A stretch of 64,000 nt of DNA from Hyalangium versicolor (GCF_020103695.1 NZ_JAHXBF010000046.1:1-64000), one strand, 5' to 3'; positions 1-9,600 are shown, numbered from the stretch's first letter. Made by a program: numbers and translations. The notes: generated by a model not told the origin, from the sequence alone.

Positions 1-120
1 AAACTGCGCCTCCCCTGGCTGGACGATCGTCTCGTCCTCTACTCCCTCGAAGTTCCGCCCTCCCAGAGCGGGGAACCATCATCCGATCCCTCGGGGAGCA
101 CGGAGCGCGTTTGGTGCTAG
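1..120 (+). CDS. 3' end of an unidentified gene (partial)
   Basis: Reading frame 1 is open from the window edge to a TAG at 118-120 and gives 39 residues starting KLRLPWLDDRLVLYSLEV. The alternating hydrophobic and charged residues and the GC-rich third positions look like the tail of a real protein. Only this fragment is visible, so no function can be given. Its 3' end overlaps the convergent gene at 79-579 by about 40 bases, which is unusual and lowers confidence. Confidence 0.4.
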   Translation, partial: KLRLPWLDDRLVLYSLEVPPSQSGEPSSDPSGSTERVWC

Positions 121-579
121 CAGTTCGTAATGCCCCCTTGTTGCCTTCTCGCGCAAGACGAGCGTTTCCTCCGGTAATGCGTGCCGAGCACCTTGAGTGA
201 AGAGCTTTGGCGGTCGTGTTGCGTCGAAAGGGCGAGAGCGCCGCTCGGCAACAATGACCGGCAACCTTGGTGATGGCAGTTTCACCCCTTTCAGGCAACG
301 CTGACATGCTCGCCGTGCAGTGGATGGAAAGCCGTTGCTGTCGCCCCAGTCTATGATGCTTTCGAGGGCTGTTCCTACCACCTTGCGATAGGCCCGCTCA
401 GTAAATGCTCCTGGACGATCTGAGCGTGACGACCCTGGTCTTATGTTTGAGCACTCGGCAGAGTGGACGACGTAGTACGACTTGGTTAAAGATTTCGTCA
501 CGTTCGCAACAAAGCCACTACGGTTTCTACCAAGCCATCTTGTGTAGGCGCTGTCAGTTTCGAGTTGGGTCGCATCCAT
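79..579 (-). CDS. Small protein with His/Cys motif, third gene of the toxin cassette
   Basis: A 166-residue protein. Near the N-terminus it carries the pattern W..R...GFV.N, then YYVVHSAECSNI, then a GAFTERAYRKV segment and a closing CQRCL. From memory this His/Cys arrangement (H-x-A-x-C ... C-x-x-C) recurs at the start of small bacterial proteins and some HNH-type restriction proteins, and it could bind zinc; that is inference. The start at 579 was chosen because GAGGAAG lies six bases upstream and because family members I recall begin shortly before the GFV.N motif. An alternative ATG at 636 overlaps the stop of the preceding gene (TGATG), which would couple their translation. It lies downstream of the toxin and DUF2019 genes on the same strand. 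Its role in the cassette is unknown. Confidence 0.65.
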   Translation of the reverse strand: MDATQLETDSAYTRWLGRNRSGFVANVTKSLTKSYYVVHSAECSNIRPGSSRSDRPGAFTERAYRKVVGTALESIIDWGDSNGFPSTARRACQRCLKGVKLPSPRLPVIVAERRSRPFDATRPPKLFTQGARHALPEETLVLREKATRGHYELLAPNALRAPRGIG

Positions 580-635
580 GATGTTCTTCCTCGGTGAGTT
601 CTGAGTCTTAAGCACCAATTGCTCGGCTGCCTCCA

Positions 636-1007
636 TCACCAAGGCTTGTACTCTCCCGCCTTCCATTGTTGCAGCGTCATTCCGGCGGTGAGTCCCACCA
701 AACTCTTTGGCATCTTTGCAAGTTCAGCAAGTACCCGTTCGCCTTCTTGCGGTGCGAACGCAAGCACATCTGTAGCAGCCCAACATCGAGTCCCTGGCTC
801 CTGATCATTGAGCAAACTCAAGAGTTGCCTATGCGCCTCGATTCCTCGCGCACGGAGCTCCTTGTTGATTGCCACAATCACGTCGAAGTCGCGATTAGCA
901 GCTTTATGATTGCCTGCCTCGATTGCGTGCCCGTGCCTCGCGGATAGCTCCCGATATTTTTCCACGAGCTGGCCTGTGGTGAGACCCTTGAATTGTGCTG
1001 TCTTCAT
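636..1007 (-). CDS. DUF2019-like protein, probable immunity protein
   Basis: A 123-residue soluble, helix-rich protein. It begins MKTAQFKGLTTGQLVEKYRELS and contains the DUF2019-like core in which a VEKY..L...H..A hairpin is followed by A.....I..ELR..G. The ATG overlaps the TGA of the toxin gene (ATGA at 1004-1007), so the two are translationally coupled, as expected for a toxin and its immunity protein. In Myxococcus xanthus, SitA toxins are encoded directly upstream of a SitI immunity gene. The immunity role here is inferred from position and size, not from sequence identity to a tested SitI. Confidence 0.75.
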   Translation of the reverse strand: MKTAQFKGLTTGQLVEKYRELSARHGHAIEAGNHKAANRDFDVIVAINKELRARGIEAHRQLLSLLNDQEPGTRCWAATDVLAFAPQEGERVLAELAKMPKSLVGLTAGMTLQQWKAGEYKPW

Positions 1008-2341
1008 GGGGTGATTCCAAATTGCCTCAAGGTCTTCAGTCCAAACTCTCTTTGTTCCTCATATGATTTTGTGCGCAGCCATTCACGCACGACCATGCCG
1101 CCCGTTAACTTCTGCTTCGAGGAGTAATACGCACTGATCTTCGCGTGGGTGTCGGCATCGACCGCAATCACGTTCTCGGTGTTGTGCAGAGCCTCAGGGC
1201 CGAAGCGCTCAAGGTTACTCGGGGTCTGCTCGACGATGTGATGCCAGTTCTTGCCCTCGCCCGCAGAGCCCAGCGCGTTCTTGAAGTCCTTCATGGACTT
1301 GAACGCCATGAAGTCGGCCTTGGTCGCACCCGTTGCACCGCCCGTAGCCCGCGCAGTCATGGCGACTGAGTTGGGGGCCAGCGCAATGGTGACACCCTCG
1401 GCAGCGATGACGACGGCTCCTACCTCAGCCAGAGCTGGGGCCGTGAAGCGGATGCCTAACTGCGTCTCGGCCACCACCGCTGCCTGCCCGGCTCCTGGCA
1501 ATGTCGGCAGCGTTGCCGCCATGCTCGTCGCCGTGTTCCCGAGCGCCACTGTGCCCAGCATCACGAAGGCTCGCGCTGCTTTCTCCCCCATCGTGTCCCC
1601 GAACTTCTCTCCGGCCGCAGCGATGGCATCGAAGGTGGTGGCCTTATCCACTTCCTTCATGAGCACCAGCCACCCATCGATGAGGCGCCACACCGTGTCC
1701 CAGCCCAGGTATGCGATGGCCCCCACCGTCATCAGCGCGGCGATGCCCTTGCTCAAAGGCTCGGGCAGTGCGAGCAAGATGGCGTACATGGTCAGGCCGC
1801 CCACCACTGTCGCCACCACCGCCTGGGGGCTTACCAATCGCCCGAGTTCCTCCTTCATGGCCCCCAGCACTTTGCTCTGGGCAATGGCCATAGCCAGCGC
1901 GTACCTGGCATCTCCATCAAGGAAAGGCTTGTCTACCAGCAGGCGCAGGCAATCCCCGGAGCCCCATGTCTGCTCGCACCACAGCAGGTAGCAGCGCTTC
2001 AGCTCCTCGTCCTCGGGCAACAAATGCAGGTTCCGGGTGATCCCCGGCTCCGACGCCATGAGGCGCTGGCTCCTGCCCTCGTACCAGTACCAGCCGCTTC
2101 GCTCGGGCACTCCAAGCAGCCGCCCGGCATATTCCAGGGGCCTCTCCACGGCTGGCACGGAGGAGGCATGTTTTGCCACAGCCTCCTTGAACTCCTCCTG
2201 GCTCACCTCCACCGGTTCCACATCGCGGCGTGGGACATGGACGCGGGGCTCGCCCTGGCCTGTTTCCAAGCGGACAACCTTAGTGGGGCTGCTGCACCCC
2301 GCGAGGAACGCAACCAGCAGCACAACTGCCGAGCGTGGCAT
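1004..2341 (-). CDS. SitA-type polymorphic toxin lipoprotein with C-terminal WHH/HNH-like domain
   Basis: A 445-residue lipoprotein. A short signal peptide ends in the lipobox LAGC (Cys about 16). The N-terminal region reads KVVRLETGQGEP, WYWYEGRS, then a CLRLLVDKP / DGDARYALAMA block, which is the conserved delivery region I know from SitA5-family polymorphic toxins of myxobacteria. A long hydrophobic stretch lies at about residues 176-215. The variable C-terminal region (about 355-445) carries NWHHIVEQ, a LHNTENVIAV strand and AYYSSKQ, a pattern typical of His-rich HNH-fold nuclease toxins. SitA proteins are lipid-anchored and move between kin cells by TraA/B outer-membrane exchange, killing recipients that lack the immunity protein. 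The start at 2341 is preceded by AGGAGG at six bases; an ATG at 2359 has no such site. The downstream coupled DUF2019 gene is the likely antidote. Confidence 0.88.
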   Translation of the reverse strand: MPRSAVVLLVAFLAGCSSPTKVVRLETGQGEPRVHVPRRDVEPVEVSQEEFKEAVAKHASSVPAVERPLEYAGRLLGVPERSGWYWYEGRSQRLMASEPGITRNLHLLPEDEELKRCYLLWCEQTWGSGDCLRLLVDKPFLDGDARYALAMAIAQSKVLGAMKEELGRLVSPQAVVATVVGGLTMYAILLALPEPLSKGIAALMTVGAIAYLGWDTVWRLIDGWLVLMKEVDKATTFDAIAAAGEKFGDTMGEKAARAFVMLGTVALGNTATSMAATLPTLPGAGQAAVVAETQLGIRFTAPALAEVGAVVIAAEGVTIALAPNSVAMTARATGGATGATKADFMAFKSMKDFKNALGSAGEGKNWHHIVEQTPSNLERFGPEALHNTENVIAVDADTHAKISAYYSSKQKLTGGMVVREWLRTKSYEEQREFGLKTLRQFGITP

Positions 2342-2427
2342 ATGAAGCCTCCTGAGCATGCCCCTCGGGCCGGGAGCAGCACGCGAGATTACAGAGGAGC
2401 CATGACAGGCCCGTCAATCACGGGAAC

Positions 2428-2691
2428 TCACGGACACCTGAAGGGGACGTTGGCGTTGGAGGCGTTGTATGCGCCGTCCTGCGCGCTCACGTAGACGAAG
2501 CGCACGTTGGCCGCTGCGTGCCAGGCTGAGGCCGCGCTGTTCATGGCCTGTACCACGCGGCTGTAGTTCGCGCCGAAGGCCGTGCTCACGCAGTACGTGA
2601 GGTTGAGCCGCTGGTTGTACAACCAGCGCGTATCCAATCCATTGGCCTGGTTGACGGCGAGCGCCCCCGGCCGCACGAGGTCCTCGGGCGC
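2428..2691 (-). pseudogene. Remnant of an M57/matrixin-like secreted metalloprotease
   Basis: This minus-strand reading frame gives about 87 residues with coherent protein character: RWLYNQRLNLTYCVSTAFG, then VVQAMNSAASAWHAAANV, then VYVSAQD. It resembles the propeptide-to-catalytic junction of myxobacterial secreted M57/matrixin-like metalloproteases, where the same pattern precedes the HExxH zinc site. Here a stop comes soon after VYVSAQD. No start codon with a binding site is evident, and no HExxH follows in any frame before the toxin gene. It is therefore a relic truncated at both ends, lying next to the toxin cassette. Confidence 0.6.
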
Positions 2692-2795
2692 TGAGCGGGT
2701 GGCGAAGGGAGGGGCCACCACGCTTCTTGAATTTCGAGGACAGTACGAAAGAACCTCGAAACCAGCTTCACGGGAGTCGGCGATTCCGCGGGGGC

Positions 2796-3866
2796 TCAGC
2801 GCTTGGCGGCCTGAGGCCAGAACGCGGGGGCGATGAGATCCTCCTGGGACATGAGGATCTTCTTCGTCTTCGCGTTGAGGATCAGCGTCTTGGGGCGAGA
2901 GTTCGCCGAGAAGTCGACCAGCAGCAGCTCCTTCTGGAGCTGGAAGGACACGGCGGTCTCCTTGGCATCGGGGACGCCCTCGACCGGCGCCAGCTTGTTG
3001 CCCGCTCCCCAGCGCACGGGAGCCGCGTCCGAGAAGCCATCTCCCGCGGCTTCCCGCCGGTAGAAGAGCGGCCCTCCCAGGGTGGTCAGCCGCAGCCACT
3101 TGCCTTCCCCGTCGCTCTTCTTGTCCGGGAAGGCAGCGCTCAGCAGCTTCTGGGCGGGATCCTTGGGCGCGAGCGCCTTGCCCTGGGCCTGCCCCACACT
3201 GCTCTGCGAGGCCGTGCGCTGCAGCGTCTTCGTCAGCTTGAGCGCCTCGAAGCCACCGGAGTTGACCGCCTTCGCCTCGACGCGCTTCCAGGTTCCTCCT
3301 TCGAGTCGGTAGGCCATGACGAGCCCCGGGTCTCCAGACCCATCCACCACCGGGAAGTTCTCGCCATCGAGGGAGATGTACCGCTTGCCGTCCTTCGAGG
3401 GCTCCGGGGGATGCAGGACGAGGGTGTAGCTGACCAGCGCCACCGGACGGCCCTGGGGATCAAAGGTCAACTGCTCGATGACGGGCAGATCCTTGTCGGG
3501 AGGCCCCTTCTCCTCGGGGAGTCCGCCCAGGTCCAGCAGGGTGCCGGTCCGGTTCACGAGATCCACCTTCCAGGCGGTGGAGCTGCTGTCCGGGCCATCC
3601 GCGCTGACGAAGACGAGCCCCTGCTTGCCATCGCGGCTCCAGGCCACCACGGCCGAGGCGCAGCTCTTGTCAAAGGAGAAGACGGTTTGGGGTTCTCCCG
3701 AGGGGATCGGTTGCCGCACCCAGTCGCACCCTTCAGGCTCCCGGCTCTTCAGGTGCGAGAGTGCAGGCCCGCTGCCGCCGGCGGGAGTGGCGCTGCGAGA
3801 AGGAGGCGGTTTGGAGCCCGCCAGTGCGAGCGACGCAAGCAAGACGTGTCCGAAGGAGAGGGTCAT
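2796..3866 (-). CDS. Secreted hypothetical protein
   Basis: A 356-residue protein that I do not recognise. It has an N-terminal signal peptide (MTLSFGHVLLASLALAGS) followed by a Ser/Pro-rich linker. The mature part is beta-strand-rich, with repeated short strands such as AVVAWSRDGKQGLVFVSADG and PVALVSYTLVL. This suggests a beta-propeller-like or dashboard-type fold; that is inference. Two cysteines (GCDWV, KSCAS) could form a disulfide. The ATG at 3866 is chosen because AAAGGAGG precedes it; an in-frame ATG at 3884 lacks a site and would spoil the signal peptide. It is divergent from the hydrolase gene at 3980. Confidence 0.8.
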   Translation of the reverse strand: MTLSFGHVLLASLALAGSKPPPSRSATPAGGSGPALSHLKSREPEGCDWVRQPIPSGEPQTVFSFDKSCASAVVAWSRDGKQGLVFVSADGPDSSSTAWKVDLVNRTGTLLDLGGLPEEKGPPDKDLPVIEQLTFDPQGRPVALVSYTLVLHPPEPSKDGKRYISLDGENFPVVDGSGDPGLVMAYRLEGGTWKRVEAKAVNSGGFEALKLTKTLQRTASQSSVGQAQGKALAPKDPAQKLLSAAFPDKKSDGEGKWLRLTTLGGPLFYRREAAGDGFSDAAPVRWGAGNKLAPVEGVPDAKETAVSFQLQKELLLVDFSANSRPKTLILNAKTKKILMSQEDLIAPAFWPQAAKR

Positions 3867-3979
3867 GGCGCCCTCCTTTAACATGCTCTGCGTTTCGGGA
3901 GTGGCAGGTGTTACACTGTGGCCCTTCCACTGATTCCCTGCAGTTGCCGTCCAAGCGCCATGCGCCGGGGGAGGATCTG

Positions 3980-5872
3980 ATGTCGCAGGACATTCCGAAC
4001 ATCGTGGTGTTGGTGGGCGGCACCGTGGATCCCGGCAACCTGGACTCGGCCAAGCGCTCCCTGAGCTATCCCAAGCCGGGGTTCCAGTCGCTCGAGGAGG
4101 CGCTGAAGAACAAGGCGGACTCGAACTGGTACTGGCTGGGCAACGATCACTTCGTGCTGACGCTCGAGACGTTGCGCAAGCGGTACACCAACCTGCACGT
4201 CTTCACCGCGCATGGGTGGACGGGAGACAACTCGGTGCAGGCACGCATCGGGGCCGGGACGTACCTGGCCAACCGGCTGTGTGGGGCCCAGGGCGAGCTT
4301 CCCTACTACCAGGCCCACCTCAAGAAAGAAGTCCACTTTCACTTCATCGGCCACTCGCACGGCGGCAACGTCATCAACGAGCTCACCCGCCAGGCGGCCA
4401 AGGTCTGGCCGAAGCAGTGGAAGATCCGCAGCGTCACCTACCTGTCCACGCCCTTCTTCACCCAGTTGCACCAGGTGGACACCAAGGTCTTCCACGACGA
4501 TTGCCAGATCATCAACGCTTTCTGCCGGTACGACATCACCCAGCGGATCATCGCCGACTTCTCGCTGCATCCGATGACGGACATGATGAAGGCGGTGGGC
4601 GTCGACGAGATCGGCACCCTCTGCACGAAACTGGGCACGGACATGGCCTCCACGCAGGGCCTGTTCAAGGCGTTCATCGAGTCGCTGAACATCTCCTTCC
4701 TCAAGGAGGGCACGCAGTGGAGTGAGCTGAAGACGGTGAAGAACTTCCTGGACGGCATCAATTGGAAGGACTTCGAGGATCTGCCCAAGTCCATCTCCGA
4801 CGATCTGAAGAAGGTGGACATCCAGGGGGTACACTTCGGCAAGACCGAGGCCACAAAGCTCTACTCCCACCTGCTGCTGTTGCTATCGCGGGTCCATGAC
4901 ATCTTCACGAAGCTGCGTGGGGCCGTCACCGTGCTCCGGGACGGCATCACCTACGATGTGCACAAGTCGGTGGACCCCAGCGGGAAGAAGACCCGCAAGG
5001 TGTTGAGCGGCGCGCTGGCCGCGCAGTTCATCCGGGAGTTGGACCTGATAGAGGGAGGGCTCAAGAAGACGAAGGTGGCCTTCGAGAACCGCCTGCGCCA
5101 GGGCAAGTTCCCGCTGATGTGCCTCGCGGATGACATCTACGTCACGGAGTTCGTCAAGCCGCTGATCACCTTCCTGGAGGTGAACCCGCAGACGCTGCAG
5201 GGGCCGCTCTGGAACCTGGTGGCCAACACGCTCAGCGAGCAGATCGACGTGTTCGACAACACCCGCGCCACTCCGGCCCATCAGCTCGTGGGGAAGGGGA
5301 ACTCGCAGAAGAAGAGCTTCCCCGTCGTGCAGGTGGAGGTCACCTCCGAGGACGCTTTCATCAAGGCCGCCCAGGAGCAGCAGCAGACCTTCAACAAGTT
5401 CATCAACCGCCTGGCGGGCATCGAGGTGCAACTGGAGGGCAAGAAGCTCAGCTCCTCCCAGAAGACGCTGTTGGATCTGGTCTTCACGCTGGTGGCGCAC
5501 ATGGAGCCGGCGCGTGTGCTCTTCGCCAATCCGGACAATGCGAACTACGTGACCTGGTTCCAGGCGGCGCTGGTCAGCCTCATGCTCTGGAAGCGCAGGT
5601 GGGGCTTGAAGACGGACTTCGAGGAGCAGGTGCTGCGGTTGTCGGTCGTGCTGAAGCACTATGCGACCATCATCAGGGAGCGGAACTTCGGGCGGCTGGA
5701 GATGCCGGTGAAGAAGCCCGCGACTGCAAGCACTGCCAAGGCCGCGGAAGAGCCGCCTGTGCCCGGCAGCATCCCGTACCTCGCCACGGTGGCGCACTCG
5801 ACCAGCCGGGTGAAGCTCCACGCGACGGTGCAAGCGCCGCTGGAGCGGCAGTTCACGACCAAGAAGCGCTGA
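3980..5872 (+). CDS. Large alpha/beta-hydrolase-fold protein (lipase/esterase-like)
   Basis: A 630-residue cytoplasmic-type protein without a signal peptide. The N-terminal third shows an alpha/beta-hydrolase core: IVVLVGGTVDPG near the start, an HVFTAHGWTGDNS strand-loop, and the nucleophile elbow HFIGHSHGGNVINE, whose Ser would be catalytic. The next strand (VTYLSTPFFTQ) fits the fold. The C-terminal ~400 residues are mostly helical with charged coiled stretches and match nothing I recognise. GGGGGAGG lies just upstream of the ATG. Substrate unknown; a phospholipase-type effector is possible but nothing nearby proves secretion. It is convergent with a pentapeptide lipoprotein gene only 12 bases away. 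Confidence 0.82.
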   Translation: MSQDIPNIVVLVGGTVDPGNLDSAKRSLSYPKPGFQSLEEALKNKADSNWYWLGNDHFVLTLETLRKRYTNLHVFTAHGWTGDNSVQARIGAGTYLANRLCGAQGELPYYQAHLKKEVHFHFIGHSHGGNVINELTRQAAKVWPKQWKIRSVTYLSTPFFTQLHQVDTKVFHDDCQIINAFCRYDITQRIIADFSLHPMTDMMKAVGVDEIGTLCTKLGTDMASTQGLFKAFIESLNISFLKEGTQWSELKTVKNFLDGINWKDFEDLPKSISDDLKKVDIQGVHFGKTEATKLYSHLLLLLSRVHDIFTKLRGAVTVLRDGITYDVHKSVDPSGKKTRKVLSGALAAQFIRELDLIEGGLKKTKVAFENRLRQGKFPLMCLADDIYVTEFVKPLITFLEVNPQTLQGPLWNLVANTLSEQIDVFDNTRATPAHQLVGKGNSQKKSFPVVQVEVTSEDAFIKAAQEQQQTFNKFINRLAGIEVQLEGKKLSSSQKTLLDLVFTLVAHMEPARVLFANPDNANYVTWFQAALVSLMLWKRRWGLKTDFEEQVLRLSVVLKHYATIIRERNFGRLEMPVKKPATASTAKAAEEPPVPGSIPYLATVAHSTSRVKLHATVQAPLERQFTTKKR

Positions 5873-5884
5873 CGGGCCTGCGCC

Positions 5885-6655
5885 TCACTTGGACTTGCGC
5901 CGGCAGCTTCCCACGGAGCCTGCGGCGCACTTGTTCCCGTCCTCCCAGGTGGCGCCCGAGAGCTGGGCGTCCTGGGTATCGGCGCCCTGGAGGTTGGATT
6001 CGATGAGGTAGGCGTCGCGCAGGTCCGCTCCCCGGAGAATGGCCCCCTCGAGGTTGCACCGGGTCAGGACGGCATAGCGGAGCCTGGCTCCGGAGAGGTC
6101 CGCGCGGACCAGCCATCCTCCTCCGGTGGATACGGCGTAGGCGTGTGAGGCCTCGGTGCGGCGGAAGGGCCCCTCTGGTCCCTGGAAGCTGCCTTGCTCC
6201 AGGTTGATGCCACGCAGGTTGGCTCCCTCGAAGTTGGCGGACTCCAGCTCCTTCACGGTGCGCAGGTCGGCACCTTCCAGGAGGGCTCCCTGGAACTTCA
6301 CGTGCGAGAACCAGGCGCCGTCCAGGCGTGCGCCGCGCAGATCCGCCCCTCGCGCATCGGCGCCGGACAGGTTGGCACCGCTCAGGTCGGCGTTGCGCAG
6401 GCGGGCCCTGCTCAGCTTCGCGTCCTCGAGTCTCGCGCCTGTGAGCCGTGCTCCCTCGAGGTCCGCGCCCTCCAGCGAGGCGCCCGTGAGATCGCACCCG
6501 GCGCACTCGCGCGTCTCCCGCAGTCGCTGGGCCATTTGCTGGCTCAGCTTCTGCGCGGCCGTCTGCTCGGGTTCGTTCCGGCACCCGGACAGCAAGGGGC
6601 CGGACACGAGCAGCAGGGGCACGAGGGATTCGAGGAGAGACGGGCGGCCTTCCAT
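5885..6655 (-). CDS. Pentapeptide-repeat lipoprotein
   Basis: A 256-residue protein. The signal peptide ends in the lipobox LLSGC. A short helical linker leads into an extended run of pentapeptide repeats of the A(D/N)LxG type, for example GASLEGADLEGARLTGA, ADLSGANLSGADARGADL and GADLRDAYLIES. Such repeats fold into a right-handed quadrilateral beta-helix. The run is broken by an insert (about residues 155-185) and closes with a Cys pair (KCAAGSVGSC). No target is known. The start at 6655 gives a normal lipoprotein signal, although its ribosome-binding site is weak. Confidence 0.85.
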   Translation of the reverse strand: MEGRPSLLESLVPLLLVSGPLLSGCRNEPEQTAAQKLSQQMAQRLRETRECAGCDLTGASLEGADLEGARLTGARLEDAKLSRARLRNADLSGANLSGADARGADLRGARLDGAWFSHVKFQGALLEGADLRTVKELESANFEGANLRGINLEQGSFQGPEGPFRRTEASHAYAVSTGGGWLVRADLSGARLRYAVLTRCNLEGAILRGADLRDAYLIESNLQGADTQDAQLSGATWEDGNKCAAGSVGSCRRKSK

Positions 6656-6689
6656 GGCCTGGGAGTCTACAGGCCGGGGGAGGGTGCGC

Positions 6690-9600
6690 CTACCAGCCGC
6701 TGTTCCCCGAGCCGCGGACGAGGGTGTACTTGTTGTTGGGGTTGCTGAGCCCGCCCAGGCTGGCACCCGTCACGGTGACGGAGCTGAAGTTGCCGGTGCC
6801 CAGCACATTGTAGAACTCCAACCCGTAGGAGCCCGCGCCTGTGATGGTGACGTTGCTGATGCTCACGGGGCTGATGGAATAGGTGTTGTTCGCGGGGGGA
6901 GACGAGCTCGGGCCCTTTCCGAAGGCGAGCTTGATGCCCGAGTAGGTGCTGTCGTTGATCTCCACGCCGTCCACGACGATCTGCCCGGTGATGCTCTGGG
7001 TCGTCGCGAGGATGAACAGGGCTCCGGTGGGCATGTCCCAGTCCACGGGCGGGGAGACGCCACTGGTCCGGTTCAGTGTCATGCGCCGGACCTCGGTGGT
7101 GCCAGTGAAGGGCAGGGCGGAGAACCAGTTGGAGAGGAAGACGCCCGCGGAGGCGCCGTAGAGGGTGTCCGAGGCCACGCTGTCGAGGACCTTGTTGTCC
7201 TTGCCGTTGTAGACGGCGAAGGTGTTGGCGAGGTTGGGGTTCTGCGCGGTGTCGTAGCGGAACGTGCAGTTGTCGTTGGGCGAGCCATCCGACCACATGG
7301 CGAAGGCATCATCGCCGGTGTTGCGAGCGTTGAAGTGGCTGATCGTGGTGTTCTTCACGCCGCCGTAGATGTTGACGCCATCCGCGAAGGTGTCGCGGAT
7401 GCGGCCGTCGACGACGTACAGGCCATCCGTTCCGGGAGACAGCCAGAAGCCGACCTTGGCGTGCTCGATCCAGAGGTTCTGGATGAGCGAGCCGGTGCCG
7501 AAGTTGCCCTCGAAGACCGCGTGATCGGCGGAGTCGTTGCGCTGGACCGAGTCGTTGAAGAACGCCAGATCGAGCACCTTGACGTTGCTGCCGGTGCCAT
7601 AGAAGCCGCCCTTGCCGCCGACGCCTTGCAGGACGGTGTACCAGGGGCCCGCGCCGCGCACCTGGATGTTGTCCACATTCACCCGGTCCGACAAGCGGAA
7701 GGTGCCGGAAGGGATCCACACGCCCTTGCCGGAGGACTTCGCGCTGGTGATGGCGTTGCGGAGGGCCTGGACGTCGTCTCCAGTGTCGTTCGCGATGGCG
7801 CCGAAGTCGGTGATGCTCACGAAGTTCGCGGGCATGGCCGGTGCCGCGTCCACTTGCTCGAGGTTGATCAGATCGATGGTGTAGGAGGCGGCGGTGTCTC
7901 CGCTGTCCTTCTGCAGCTTGACGGTGGCGCCCGCGGGGATGGAGGACAGCAGGAAGCGGCTCTCGTCATAGAAGCGGTGCGCGCCGGGATCCCACTCGTT
8001 GGGCTTGTGCGGATAACTGGGGCTGTCGCCATAGGGATACCCGCCGTAGACCCAGGCATACCGGGAGGTCAGGCTCAGCGTCTGGGTCTTCGTGCCGTTG
8101 ACGTAGAGGCTGAGCGTCGCGTTGATGCCACCTCCGGCTGCGGCGTCCGGCATGCTGTAGCGGATGACGAGCGAGTTGGCGGTCTGGGGCGCGGTCCACT
8201 GCACATAGTGGCCCGTCTGCGTGAGCTTCACGGCTCGGCGGCCGGAGGACTCGGCCTCGATTGTTCCCGGGCTGCGGTTGGCGGTCAGCACCTGGGCGTT
8301 GGTCGTGCCGGCCTCGGCTTCGAGCTCCTGGTAGGGCAGCGTGGCGCCGCGAGCCGTCAAGGCCTGGCCATTCACGACGGTGAGGGCGTCCACGAGGACG
8401 CCGCCGGTGTTCCCCGAGTCGTACTGATAGGAGAGGGTGTTGAGGCCTCGGCGCAGGCTCAGGGTCTCGGTTTTTCCCGACCAGGTCGTGGAGCCGGTGG
8501 AGGGCAGGGTCGTGGTCAAGGCATAGAGGCCGTTGACGTAGACGTTCAGGGTCTTGTTGCTCGCCGAGGCATTGAGGTAGCGCAGCCCCACGGTGGTGGA
8601 TGTCGCGGAGGCCATGTTGACCGTGAAGATGACCCTGGCGCCGGGAGCGGAGAAGTTGCGCAGGTAGGCGGACTCCTTGGCGACGCCTCCGGAGAGGAAC
8701 TGGTCCTCCGCCTCATAGACGAAGCCTGACCCTGCGGGAGGAGGCGGGGGAGCAGGCGGAGGGACGATGGGATCGCTCAGGGTGATGCTGTCGAGGTTGA
8801 CGTTGCCGGAGTCGGTCGTGTCGAACTTGTAGCGCAGGGTATGGGTACCGGCGGTGAGGGAGCGCGTGTCGGTCCGAGTGGCCCAGGAGTCCCAGTTGGT
8901 GGTGGCCGCCAGGGAGATCTGCCCCACCTTGGTGCCATCGACATAGAGGCTCAGGGTCTGTGCGACGCCCGTGCCGTTGGCGTAGCGCAGCGCCACGTCG
9001 TAAGTGCCCGCGGCGGAAGCGGTGATGGTGAACTGCGCGGCTGCATTGCCCTTGTTGGAGTCGGTGAATCCGCCGACGAAGCCGGTGCCCGAGTAGCCCG
9101 TATGGTCAGTTGCGACGACGGCGCCACCGGACAGCGCCGCGGACTCCGCCTCGTACAAGGGACCCGAGCCTGAAGGCGGTGGCGTGGTTTGCGCGCTGAC
9201 GCTGATGTTGTCGAGGTTGACGTTGCCGGAGTCGGTCGTGTCGAACTTGTAGCGCAGGGTGTGGGTACCGGCAGTGAGGGAGCGCGTGTCGGTCCGAGTG
9301 GCCCAGGAGTCCCAGTTGGTGGTGGCCGCCAGGGAGATCTGCCCCACCTTGGTGCCATCGACGTAGAGGCTCAGGGTCTGCGCGGAGCCTGTGCCGTTGG
9401 CATAGCGCAGCACCACGTCGTAAGTGCCTGCGGCGGAAGCGGTGATGGTGAACTGCGCGGCGGCATTGCCCTTGTTCGAGTCGATGAAGCCGCCGACGAA
9501 GCCGGTGCCCGAGTAGCCCGTGTGGTCGGTCGCGACGACGGCGCCACCGGACAGTGTCGCGGACTCCGCTTCGTAGACCGTCGCAGCAGCCTGCTGCACC

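Noticed and set aside
2727-3881. Long plus-strand open frame of about 384 codons
   Set aside because: Antisense shadow of the secreted hypothetical gene, with Arg/Leu/Gly-rich composition and no ribosome-binding site.
6156-8729. Plus-strand open frame of 857 codons
   Set aside because: Shadow of the GH87-like and pentapeptide genes; its Val/Gly/Ala/Asp-rich sequence has no domain.
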